DNA of 64,000 nucleotides from Arthrinium phaeospermum. Its lineage: Eukaryota; Ascomycota; Sordariomycetes; Amphisphaeriales; Apiosporaceae. Shown here one piece after another: positions 35,339-46,205 of the stretch. The stretch spans positions 1,922,001-1,986,000 of the forward strand of contig QYRS01000008.1 in NCBI GenBank assembly GCA_006503535.1, read 5' to 3'. The position numbers and the translations under genes were made by a program. The notes beneath the pieces were generated by a model. The model did not search any database, had not been told where the DNA came from, and saw only the letters and a program-made list of their open reading frames with translations. Every line of letters starts with the position of its first letter. Position 1 is the first letter of the stretch.

Positions 35339-36392
35339 ATGGGCAAGAAAAGAGTTCTGATCAGCTACGGCGTTGACGTAGATGCCGTCGCCGGCTGGCT
35401 TGGCTCCTATGGCGGCGAGGAGTCAACGAGCGATATCAGCAGAGGTATTTACCCGTCTCGAAGTTTTTGATCTTCGCCGTCGCTGATGCACTGGAACAGG
35501 TCTCTTCGCGGGAACCATCGGCGTCCAGCGCCTGCTGAAGATGTTTGCCAAGTACGACATGAAGACGACGTGGTTCATCCCGGGCCACAGCCTCGAGACC
35601 TTCCCCGAGGACATGGCGGCGGTCCGGGACGCCGGGCACGAGATCGGCCTGCACGGCTACTCGCACGAGAACCCGTCGGACATGAGCCTCGAGCAGCAGC
35701 GCGACGTGCTCGACAAGACGTACAAGATGCTGACCGAGTTTGCTGGCAAACCCCCGCGAGGTAGCGTGGCGCCCTGGTGGGAGTGCAGCAAGGAGGGCGG
35801 CCAGCTCTTGCTGGATTACGGCATCGAGTACGACCACAGCATGAGCCACCACGACTGCCAGGCGTACTTTTTAAGGACCGGCGACACGTGGACGAATATC
35901 GACTACAAGCAGAAGGCCGAGGCGTGGATGAAGCCCCTGGTCAAGGGCCAGGAGACGGGCTCGTCGAGATCCCCGCCAGTTGGTACATTGACGACCTGCC
36001 GCCCATGATGTTCATCAAGGGCGCCCCCAACAGCCACGGGTTCGTCAACCCGCGCGACATCGAGGACCTCTGGCGCGACCAGTTTGACTACTTCTACCGC
36101 GAGTACGACGAGTTCATCTTCCCCATCACCATCCACCCGGACGTCTCGGGGCGGCCGCAGGTGTTGCTGATGCATGAGAGGTAAGACTACTACAAGAGAC
36201 ACAAACTCAAGATGCACAGATGCGGACATGATTTATTGACACTCAAACAGGTTGATCGAGCACTTCAAGAAGCATGAGGGCGTCGAGTTCGTGACTATGG
36301 AGCAGATCTGCGATGACTTCAAGAGCAAGAACACGCCGGCGGAGGGGGCGGTCATGCCGGCGAAGCCGGGCGCGATGCTGAACAAGTCGTGA
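35339..36392 (+). CDS. Polysaccharide-deacetylase (NodB) fold hydrolase, HpPgdA/cyclic-imidase-like; one frameshift
   Basis: Three exons: 35339-35444, 35500-36180 and 36251-36392, with 55- and 70-bp introns. They total 929 nt, one short of 310 codons. The frame slips near 35952-35959, in the GGG run of GAGACGGGC, where one extra G would restore it. The protein would be about 309 residues. Metal ligands of the HpPgdA group are visible: Asp13/Asp15 in GVDVDA, and His87-x3-His91 in HGYSHE. WFIPGH and a proline-bounded APWWE segment are further family marks. Proteins of this intracellular group include Helicobacter PgdA, PuuE-type allantoinases and bacterial cyclic imide hydrolases. No signal peptide or chitin-binding module is present, so an imide- or ureide-type substrate is more likely than cell-wall chitin. 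That is inferred. The slip may be a sequence error or true inactivation. Confidence 0.82.
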
Positions 36393-37607
36393 CCAGGCAA
36401 AGAGGTGATTAACCAATTCTAGTCGATATTTTGTAAAAGAACCACATTCTGTGTATATAAGCCACCTATCCCCTCGTTCGTATCATGTGTTATTTAGTAG
36501 GATGCCTTGGCGCTGGCCTTGTCGCACGTGGCCTTCTGAGTCTGTGGTAGGTCGACTTATCATCAGGAGGCATCGGTATCCGGCACGATTACAGATCCTA
36601 CCTACATACTTCTTGGGATAGCAAGAGGGGGCACTGGACCCCTATGATGCAATGCTACTCTTACTGCCATGCGTATCTATTATCTAACCTGGTTTCTATC
36701 CATCTGCCCTTAGCATATCATTTGGAGTGAGGTTTCGTTTGGGGTCAGTCAGTCCCCAGCCGCGAATGCGCCTATCTACCTACTATGGAGGCAGATAGGT
36801 ATCGATTTCGGGGTAACAAGCCAGCAAGTATCCACATATAAGGCGTCCAAAAGCTCCGAGTTGGAGTAACTCTACGTATAATCATCCACAACGTCGCTGG
36901 AGATAGCAAATTGATCGCCTTCTGTCTGTATATCGCCATCGGCGTGTTGGAGGAAACCAACCACCTGTCCCTGGATCTTGGAGACCAACCCATGCGTATA
37001 ATCGGGGGCGATTAAGAACACCGTTGTTGGAGTAGAAAACAACTTATCAGCTTTCCATTCCACCTACTATCTGACCTCCAACTCCGCTATCAGAGCTCAC
37101 CATCCGCACCACTTTACCCCAACCCGCCGTCCCACTGACATACCCACTTCGGAAGGGTCTAATCGATGGAGTCGTCTACGACACAGATACCTAGCACCTA
37201 GCCTCCCCCGGCCCACTTGCCCCAGACTCTGCTAGCAGGTAGGGCCTTGCCTTCGTGGGGGGGAGGACCGACCCAGGCCGGCCCTATCTCTCCGCCTTGC
37301 AAACATGTTATCATGATCAACCGGTAGTAGGGTGCCTCTCCTTGCATTGCATTGCATGATGATAAGCTTCGTCCCTGTTTTTTCTTTGCTGGTTAGATAT
37401 AGGTAGGATCGTGACACCCTTTCTATAAGTGAAGGGGCATATCCCGACAGTTCGGTTCCAGAAAGAGCCTTCGTTATCACCCTCCAGCAACAGCCAGAAG
37501 AGTCTCACACTCATTCACTTGGTGGCTGTGACATCTTGGCCTCTCTGAGTGGCCAATCGATCTCTATACCTGCATATTTAAGAAGAAGAAATTATATATC
37601 ACAAATC
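36393..37607. promoter_or_regulatory. Intergenic region hydrolase / permease with four GTTGGAG heptamers
   Basis: About 1.2 kb holding the hydrolase 3' end and the permease promoter. Exact GTTGGAG or CTCCAAC occurs at 36860, 36946, 37026 and 37076, about 530-750 bp before the permease start. The spacing from the start codon resembles that seen upstream of the hydrolase. No gene is seen. Confidence 0.45.
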
Positions 37608-39163
37608 ATGTCGAACACAGAAAAGCATGGCGGCGACAACATCGAGCCCGCCCCAACCCGCAGCAGCGGCTCCATCGAGGGCGAGGCCGTCAAGATCCAG
37701 GCCGCCGACGACGCCTTCGAGGTCTTCAAGCGGCAGGAGGGCCAGGTCGACTTCCGCACCGTCTCCTGGATCCATGCGTCCGTGATCTTCCTCAAGAGTA
37801 AGTCTGCCTCATGGAAATTACCATCCGCATGCATATACCTACTTCCTGTTATACTAACCTTTGTTCCCTCGCAAAGTCATCTTCGCCACCGGCGTCCTCA
37901 CCATCCCCTCGGCCATGTACGTCCTCGGCGCCTTCCCGGGCGCCGTCAACGTGCTCGGCTGGCAGTTCCTCAACACCTACTGCGCCATCATCCAGGGCAA
38001 CTTCCGCAACGCCCACGCGGGCTGCCACTCCATCGCCGACATGGCCGAGGTCGTCGGCGGCAAGTGGTTCCGCGAGGTCGTCGGCGTCTTCTTCCTCGTC
38101 ACCTTCGCCATCGTCGGCGCCTCGGGCATCTTCGGCGCCTCCGTCGCCCTCAACGCCCTCAGCGGTCACGCCCTCTGCACCAACAGCTTCATGCTCGTCG
38201 CCACCGCTCTCGTCTTTATTCTTTCGAGCGCCCGCAAGTTCGAGAAGATCGCCTGGCTGACCTGGATCGGCTTCTTCTCCGTCTTCATCGCCGTCTTTAT
38301 CGTCGTGTAAGTTTATTCTTGCCATCTGCTTTCCCCTTTTCGACTTTTTGCTGATACGGCGAACACAGAGTGGGAGTGACGACTCGCGATCGCCGGCCGC
38401 GGCGCCGCAGACCGGAGACTACGATTTCGGCTACCACGTGATCGGCAACCCGACCTTCGTCGCCGCCATCACCTCGGTCGCCACCATCTTCTGCTCCGGG
38501 GCGGGCACGTCGGCGTTCCTGCCCGTCATCTCGGAGATGAAGCGGCCGCGCGACTACAACAAGGCCGTCTACCTGTGCATGGGCATCGTCACGGCCGCCT
38601 ACCTGTCCTTCAGCCTGGTCGTGTACCGGTACTGCGGCAAGTGGGTGGCGTCCCCGTCGCTGGGGTCCGCGGGCGACACCATCAAGAAGGTCGCGTACGG
38701 CGTGGGCATCATCGGCCTGCTGGTGAGCGCGTGCCTCTACATCCACGTCGCCGCCAAGTACATCTTCGTGCGCATGCTGCGCAACTCGGTGCACCTTCAG
38801 AAGAACTCGGTGGTGCACTGGTCCCTCTGGCTCAGCTGCACGGGGGGCATGTCCATCATCGGCTTCCTCATCGCGTCGGGCATCCCCATCTTCAACTACC
38901 TGCTCGCCCTGGCCGGCAGTCTCACCTTCGCGCCCCTCGCCCTGGGCCTGCCTGGCTACCTCTGGATCTACGACCACGGGCACTACCGCACGGGCAAGCA
39001 CTGGCAGGTCTTGGTCTACTACCTCAATTGGGCCATGATCGCTCTTGCCGTGTTCCTGACCGTCGGCGGTACGTACGGAGTCGTGCAGAACATTATCGAC
39101 GCCTACGCAAGGGGCGAGATTGACAAGGCCTTCAGCTGCAAGGACAACAGCGGCTCGTCATAG
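37608..39163 (+). CDS. AAAP-family amino-acid permease
   Basis: Three exons: 37608-37797, 37877-38306 and 38371-39163; 470 residues in this model. It belongs to the Aa_trans (AAAP) group that includes the Neurospora neutral/aromatic amino-acid permease Mtr. A hydrophilic N terminus of about 60 residues ends in VDFRTVSWIHAS, and about ten or eleven hydrophobic helices follow, starting with the GVLTIPSAMYVLG motif. Intron 1 is 79 bp and intron 2 is 64 bp. The second acceptor is awkward. The consensus CACAG at 38364-38368 gives a family-like VGVTTRDR reading that then falls out of frame near 38390, whereas using the AG at 38369-38370 keeps the frame but alters a few residues. Either a one-base C loss or an unusual acceptor explains this. 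Its position beside amidase and hydrolase genes suggests uptake of the pathway substrate at the plasma membrane. Confidence 0.82.
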
Positions 39164-40971
39164 TATTGCCAATAGCGGCGATAGCGGCGCCGGCGGCCTT
39201 GTCTTGGGTCTCTGTGTCGTCAAATAGCTATTCTGGTAGATACACTTTCGCCTAAAGTAATATGTGGCTTAATATATATCAATGATAATGACGCAAGATC
39301 TGGCCAATGTGGTTGTCCCTGGATAGATTGGCGCCAGATGTGGCTGAGATAGTCCCAAGGTTAACTACCGAGCCTGCCCGCCAGGCTAAACTCTCTGGAG
39401 AGACCGAGCCGACCTTGTGACAAGCGTCTAATTGGGAGCAGGATCAGGATCAGAGGAGTCGGTAGCAATGTTGCAGTGTTGTTGCATGGCCGGCATTCGG
39501 CGGCATAGCTTAGACCAGACCAAAGTATTCTCATCTTTGTCACAAGTGGCCCCAGGGCGGTTCCTTGCCGGACAGGACGATGCGACTCCGCGGGCAGAGA
39601 GAAGAAGCTGGGATTGGGAGGGTCAGGGTTAATGCTCGGGTTTGATATGGCGGAATATGTAGCAACCCTTTTTCCGACGTCCTCCCTCATCCGATGCTTA
39701 TTAAACCAATTTACCCATTGATGTGCAGAGGAGGGGGCCCCGGCTCGCGGCGAGGGCGAGGGCGAGGGCGCAAAGCACTGGGCTGCAAGTGCCCTCAGTC
39801 AGACGTGCCTGCGTGCTGCGCGGCTGACTGACCGACCTGACCTTATATTTGTTCTGTAGGGTCCGAGTCTGACTCGAAGATGTTTCATTCGGGCCCATCG
39901 ATGTTTCTTGGTACTCTTGTGTTTCTACTGCAGACTAACCTCGGCTCCCAGCCAAAGTCTATTGGCTAGATGCTGATCGCGGCGGTATACTTATCCCTTT
40001 CGTCGCTCGATGGCGGCGACGCGGCGGCGCATCACGCTCTTAGATTCTAGATCGGTCCATTCGGTGAGTAAGTAGTGCTGGTCCTGGGGGCGCATACCAT
40101 GGGCGTGGGCGGACCAGGGACGTCGCTGTCGTGGGCGCTGTTGGTCGTGCAGCAGCCAGGCCGCGGCGCCTGGCATGCGACTCATGAGGGATCTGCATCG
40201 CTGCGTCGGCCGGTCTGGCTGGCTACCCAATCGGCTCGGTATAAAAATCTGGGTAGGGGATTCATGGGGACGCGAGGGGAGGAGGGGAATTCGAGGGGAG
40301 GATTCCAAAGTCTGTAACAGCTACTGACGTTGTTTCCGTCCCACCGACGATAGCGGGTTTCATATGCCCATTTTGGGAAGCTACATTTAGACTTATTAAT
40401 TCCATGGGAGTGCCACTTCTCTTTCCCAACGAGATGATCTCGTAATGTTCTCACGTGGTCTCGCCAAAAAAACTCGATAATAGTGACATCAAAAAGTAGT
40501 CGAAAACGAAATGACCTGGCTTGAATTCAAATTCAATCAATCGGCTTCTTCGGCTCGCATCGTTGGTCGTTGATCCCGACTTATCCTCGATTCTGCTCTG
40601 CTCTCTACTCTGCTTTGTCCTGTCCTGTCTCACTCTGCCAGACACAGACACACCCACACCCACGCCCATACCACAGCCATACCGTACTCGCACAATCCAA
40701 GCCCGATTATTGGGCTCCATCAGCATCGTCTTGATTTCTAGCGACCCATACCAACACCCATCAGTTCATGGTGATACGTCTACCGCGCTGACGTGTGGAG
40801 TCATCATCACCTAGCATCATCTTGACCGCCCAATATCGTCACAGCCTTGGCTTTTGCTGTTATACGACTGTTTCCGAGAACCACCAGCGGCATTATTGAG
40901 CGAGGGTAGTTTGTTTCATGTGCCCAACCCGTTCTTCCTGCGGCCATACTCATATTCGCCCACTCGCCGCC
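39164..40971. other. Intergenic region without recognised gene
   Basis: About 1.8 kb. Short frames only, none with a motif. A GCGAGG run (about 39748-39771) and CACACCCAC repeats (about 40648-40662) are simple sequence. Confidence 0.5.
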
Positions 40972-42686
40972 ATGTCGACATCTGGAGATTTCGTGCAAGC
41001 CAACAGCTAACAGAAAGGAACGCAAAGGAAAGCTTGCTGTTGCGTCTTCCAAGGGAGGTAAGTCTAGAGCCCGAGAGCGAGAGGATCCGTGTCAAGCAAA
41101 GCGGCCAATACTCACTCTACCACCTAGCTGCGTCTCATCATATACGAGTATTCGGTGGCATTGGATAAGCCTGTGACCCCCAGGCAGACGATATCCAGAT
41201 CAAATAAGTTCACCTGGGGAGATGCTCGCCGCGCACCTCCATGCCCACCACGGAAATGCTGGCCATGTCTATAAGTCAACTGAGTCACAGCACCTGAGTC
41301 GTCAGCTTGCACAGAACGTGCAGAGCCATTCACAATGAGCTGAACGCACTGCCTATATTCTACCGTGTAAACGAGTTCGAGCTGGCCTCCCAGCACGATA
41401 TCCACGTCTTCCTCGCAGCCCTGACTCCAGAGCGACGCGATGCTATCCGGAGGATCACACTATCCCCTTCCCGGCATGGAAGCCATTTATTACCATCGAC
41501 GAGAACGTGAATCATGACATGATGGCCATATTGGCCTATTGCCGGGACCTCCGGGAGATCAAGATGGTGGTCACGCCAAACGTTCCTACTGGATGTACGA
41601 GCGTGACCCTGAAAAGCTCGAGCGCGAGTTCCTCCGGGAAATCCGAGATTTCACCGACGCGGCACTATCCCGTGAGGGCAGCATTGGCCTCGAAAGGGGA
41701 AGTCAGCAGTGGTGGGACTTGCCCATGTTGGACGTCCAGTTCAACTCAAAGACCCATCAGGGGGATCATCGAGATACGAAGTGTGCTTGCAGGCGTGCCG
41801 CGACAGCAAGGACATCAAGAATGCAATGATGGAGCTCCAGAAGGCTTTGGCCGCGCGCAAGCAAGATCCGAGGCTACCTCGGTCTGGCCTAAGACATCTA
41901 TAATACGATCGATACCAAAAAGCTCTGGAACGTGCCCCTCTCGACTTCATTGGAGAGAACCGCATGACCTTCGAGAGGCTAGCCGACCCTGCGACTATTT
42001 CGGCCCGTACGAGGTCATATACAAAAAGCGCTCCAGAACGTCAACAGCTGGGAACGGTTGACACGTATCTGCTGAGCAAATATAACATGGAGGGCCAGCT
42101 TCAATGGGAGCTGTCCAGAATACTAGATCTCCAGTGGGGCAAAGTACGATCGAGGCTCTCGTGGTCTGGAAGTACGGCTACGACGACTATCCCCAACAAC
42201 ATCCGTCTCGGGAACCGTATATGTCCTGAGCACAGCCCGGTGCCACGAATTCCTGCGGCAGTACTTCTACCAATCCATGCAAAGCATCGAGGGCCACCAG
42301 CTCCTGCCGTCCAACGGTGCGGGCGAGCTGAGGCGGCACTACGAGTGGATGACCAAGCATCCGACACCCAACGACTGCGCGGAGGAGTACGAGGACATGA
42401 GGTGCCCGGGCGGCGGCAGATGTGGCGTGTCATGAATTCGGACTGGCAGCGGCGCATTAAGAGCCTGGCGGCCACCATCAAGAAGCGCGAGTCGGCCGAG
42501 GCCCGGGAGACGAAGAAGCGCAAGGCCGAGCAGCAGGTGCTGTCGTCGGCGGCCCGGCGGCCCAAGCGGGCGGCTACGAATAAGGCCATGATGGGGAGCA
42601 GTGCGTGCATAAGTGCGTCGAGCGGCGGGTCGTCGTCCTCCATATTACCACACCGTCCAGCAATCGTCCTAGGTCCCGGTTGTTGA
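40972..42686 (+). pseudogene. 2EXR/F-box-like fungal protein gene, broken by many frameshifts
   Basis: Coding similarity jumps between all three plus-strand frames. A first exon ends LLLRLPRE at 41057, followed by a consensus 70-bp intron (41058-41127) and an exon starting LRLIIYEY, the usual start of the large fungal 2EXR/F-box-like family. Then come RAIHNEL, FYRVNEFE and HVFLAALTPERRDAIRRI (about 41310-41450), DENVNHDMMA and LREIKMVV (to about 41575), YWMYERDPEKLEREFL (about 41590), KDIKNAMMELQKALA (about 41810), a FLRQYFYQSM and LRRHYEWMTKHP stretch (about 42250-42365), and a basic Lys/Arg tail (to 42686). At least six shifts, and stops at 41164 and 41900 in some frames, break it. Its function is unknown; family members may be ubiquitin-ligase adaptors. 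It could be a real pseudogene or an intact gene damaged by assembly indels. Confidence 0.6.
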
Positions 42687-43131
42687 GATGCACCAGGTCT
42701 TGTTAATGGCCTCGCGGGGCGTCTTTTGATTACTTACTTATATAGAAGGCGGGAACCAAAAACCATATATATCTACTCAAAATAAACGAAATATCAAAAC
42801 AACTGCATACCCAACCATTCAATTCACCCTGAGAAGAGTGTCCAGTGGGGATAAATATAACGTATAGCTCTTTACCAGGTTATCCGACTTCCGGTCCGGA
42901 TGTCAAGTCCCGATGGGGCCATGAGCTTACAGAGTCGCATCCCGCTACTTTACTGTCTGGGATACATAAGTAATCGCCAATACGCATCGTGACTTCTACA
43001 GTTCAAGAAAGGAATAACGTTTCCGTTTCGTAGAATTCTTGATTTCTTTCCTTTGGTATTTCCAAAAGCGGTAAATGGCAAAACGCATCAAAGTTCAGGC
43101 GTCAGAGCACCATATGGCACCACCGGCCATT
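42687..43131. other. Short spacer before the tandem duplication
   Basis: About 445 bp of AT-richer sequence. I see no gene. Confidence 0.5.
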
Positions 43132-43567
43132 GCCGACAAAACATCCTTATGTTCTATGACCACATATTTCACCAATGGGGGAGGGCGGAGAACAGCATCG
43201 TTAACGTCACAAACCGAGCAGCCGGTATTTGATGAATTTATATTTGTTTGTATTTCAACCACCTCCCTCTCATCTCGCGGGCGAATCCCGGACGAGTCTT
43301 TTTCCCCCAATGTACTGACTGCACTGCACGGCTATATACAGCAATATATGCCGACAAAACATCCTTATGTTCTATGACCACATATTTCACCAATGGGGGA
43401 GGGCGGAGAACAGCATCGTTAACGTCACAAACCGAGCAGCCGGTATTTGATGAATATTTGTTTGTATTTTCAACCACCTCCCTCTCATCTCGCGGGCGAA
43501 TCCCGGACGAGTCTTTTTTCCCCCCAATGTACTGACTGCACTGCACGGCTATATACAGCAATATATA
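43132..43567. repeat. Two-copy 218-bp tandem duplication
   Basis: A unit starting GCCGACAAAACATCC at 43132 is repeated at 43350, giving a period of 218 bp. The copies are nearly identical. The differences I see are a 4-base TTAT present only in copy 1 and one-base changes in T and C homopolymers. Each copy ends in the CAGCAATATAT sequence. Frames cross the repeat on both strands but differ between copies because of the indels, so coding is unlikely. Confidence 0.9.
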
Positions 43568-44328
43568 CAAGAGCAAGTAGTCTCTGTTTAGGAAAGAAGA
43601 AAGCGTGAGGGAGACGGAACAGCAAAAAGAGATATGCAAAAAATTTCGGATAACCATGGAAATCCAAATAAAATCAAAGGTACTGATGCAAGAAACCCCC
43701 CTCGTCTATCTGGAAGATCAGAGGGGGGGTCTTTGCTGGTATCACTAGTATGATGTAACGCTAAACGGGTGGTGCATGCATCGACGTATCGACGTGTCCG
43801 TATCGACAGAAAAGGGTGCGATGCGGTGTGGCGTGTCGAAAAGGTAGGTAGATAGATGGTAAATCGGAGGGGTTGTCGTAGAGAGACGCAGGGGAGTGAG
43901 CGTCATTGATCGTGTCGCGCCGGGGACGGGTGATGGGAAAAAGTGGAAAAAAAAATGAAGAGACAGCAAGGTCTGGTAACCAATTCCACAGAAAAAGAGA
44001 CATGATAATAAAAACAGAACAAGGATCAGATCTCCAGTGAGATATTGCCTAGCCACCCATTGCGACTCCCCATAACGCCATGCATCAAGTCGTAAGGGAT
44101 ATGCATCAAAACCAGAATGATTTCAGGAAGCGCCAGCGGTCTCCTTCACCTGCAGACGAACCGCGCTTCCATATTTTCTCTTTTTATGTTCCGTAATACT
44201 CGTCGGCGGCAAGCATGGAGTACCATGACTACTAGCCCGCCGACCAAGGCGAGTCACAAGACAGAGCAGTCCGTAAAAGACCTGAGAAACATAGGAAGAA
44301 AACCCGTCAACAAATCGTCGTTTTTAAC
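43568..44328. other. Spacer between tandem repeat and RING-LON gene
   Basis: About 760 bp of T/A-run-rich sequence, likely the 3' flank of the minus-strand RING-LON gene. I see no gene. Confidence 0.5.
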
Positions 44329-46205
44329 TTAAAAGTGAGGTGGATTTCTTAGCCTAATGAATTTCCATATGAACGAAAGACATCCGGCGGTGAGAAGGAA
44401 GGAGATGGTGGTAAGGGAGTGAGGTGAGAGCCAGCGCATGGAAAGGGGCAGAGCTTACCATCTGCTTGATTCCCACTCCACGATCCAACGGCAGCAAATC
44501 TTGAGCCTCTCCGAACACTGGATGTCCCTAGAAGTCGGTACTTCTCCTCATCGCTCACTGGTAAAATGCTGGCGAACCACCAGGGAAACCTGGCGGGGTC
44601 GTTGGGGCAGTCGCCGTATATTGCGAGAACGCGTGTTGTCAGCCAGGCGACACTTTGGCTTCTCATCCGTCGCACAAAATCTACTCCAAACTCGAGGAGC
44701 TCGCGTGTTGCCATGCCGTCTAGCTCCTCCATTGTCAAAGAAGCAGGCGAAGGGCGGCTCGCTGGTCGCGGTGTCTGCGTTGGCGTAGTCGTTGTGGCAT
44801 CCGTGGTATCCGTCGAACCTCCATCGTCGTGATCGATAGCCCGTGCAAAATTCTGTACGCCTCTGGAGCGCATTGTTTCAGACACCTCGTTGGCCTCCTC
44901 GTCGGCCAAACTAACATCATCAACTTTCTCGATGTTCCCACCATATACCCGTCCAACAAGGCGTGTTTGAGAACCTTGAACCGCGAAACCCCTACGGTCT
45001 CCAGAAGACTGCGTCCATCGGGGAAGAACTCGATGTTGACAATGCGAAGAAGGGTGCCAATGGGCAGGAAATTGACGCGACCATTGGCTTCAGTTGGTTG
45101 TGTATACAGTACCATGCCGAAAAGTCCGATTCCCATCCATTGCTCGTCTTATCATAAGCCGATACCGGGGCTCGAAGACGTGCAGAAACGTCGGCATTGT
45201 GGGAAAGGACATTGTGCAAACAAAGAGTGGAACGTCGTACTCGCCCTGGGCCTGTTGTTCCAGCCTTGCAGCTTGTGTCCGCAGAGCAACTGTGTCAGCC
45301 AGAAACGTTGATCATTGTCGTGAGCCGCTGGTTCGAAGGGAACGACGCCGGGCTCAGCTGTGGTTGAATCAACAACTCTCGCCGGCTATCGGGCAATGTT
45401 CGGAATGGTCCAATACTCGATGCAGGCAGACCCGGCAGAACGTGTGGCCACACGCCGTCGTCAGGGGGTCAAGATAAAGTGCGTAGCACACTTGGCAGTC
45501 CATCTCGGTTCTCGCTGATTCCTTTAGTCGGGTGAATATTGTCACATCCCTGCGCCACTTCATCCTCCTCGGCTCCACACGGCGTGTAAGATACCTCACA
45601 GTCGTAGCCAAGCTTGCCCATTCCGCCAGAGTGTAGGTGGATACAACCCGTCCTCCCTTCAGCACGCGAGCTTTCATCCTTCTCCTCGAGGCTGGACAGC
45701 CCGCCACGTCCCACACATTCTGGACTGCGATGTGCGTGGAGATATCTGGAGCACCCGTAGCGTCGCGGTCCTGCTCGATCGTCGTCCTGATCAATGACAA
45801 TGCCTTGTTCAAAGTCACATCGACGCTGCAGTCGCCCAAGGCATGTTCCTTTTTGCAGTCCTCAAATGGGCACGTGAAGCCATGTACCGTCCTGTGGTCG
45901 CGGGCCACGAGATGTTTGTGCGAACGTACGTGGCCGGTATACACTGCTTGCAAAGACTTCGGCCGCATGGTAGAGTGGCCGGCTCCTGGAGTATGCCAGA
46001 GCACACCCTACACTGGAGCCTTATGATCTGGCGTACATCCTTGACGGCGCTGAGAAGCTTCTTGGCGGCAGCAGGCGGCTTCTCCGTGCCAGCCGGATTG
46101 AAGACGGGCGCCTCGCTCTTCTCAAGCGAGGACCGGGAAGTTGGGCTGCCGACGAGGATGGCGGGGAGGTATTGTCGAGTTGGGATTTGCTTCGATGGAT
46201 GACAT
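44329..46205 (-). pseudogene. Double RING finger plus LON-domain protein (LONRF/CrgA type), multiple frameshifts
   Basis: Reading the minus strand, homologous segments occur in order but in changing frames. They are a first RING-like Cys cluster (LQCRVCSGILQEPATLPCGRSL, about 46000-45950, shown here only in part of its length), FTCPFEDC, VDVTLNKALS, a second RING with CQVCYALYLDPLTTACGHTF and CRVCLHRVL (about 45480-45400), then the LON substrate-binding part with PLFVCTMSFPT, VFEPRYRLM, LPIGTLLRI, GRSLLETVG and VSRFKVL. It ends with a helical FPWWFASILPV region and an ICCRWIVEWES tail. Such proteins are predicted E3 ubiquitin ligases; Mucor CrgA, a repressor of carotenogenesis, is the best-known fungal relative. 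Frame slips lie near 45887, 45387, 45305, 45120, 44940 and 44512, at least one more may lie near the N terminus, and most sit at short G, T or C runs. Few true stops occur within homologous blocks, so the gene may be intact in the organism. The start at 46205 and the final exon (stop at 44329) are tentative. Confidence 0.68.

Noticed and set aside
37877..38325. Antisense and alternate-frame ORFs over the permease
   Set aside because: GC-rich shadows; only the called frame shows hydrophobic helices and the AAAP start motif.
43132..43567. Tandem repeat considered as a CRISPR array
   Set aside because: Only two long units with no spacers, in a eukaryotic context; it is a plain tandem duplication.
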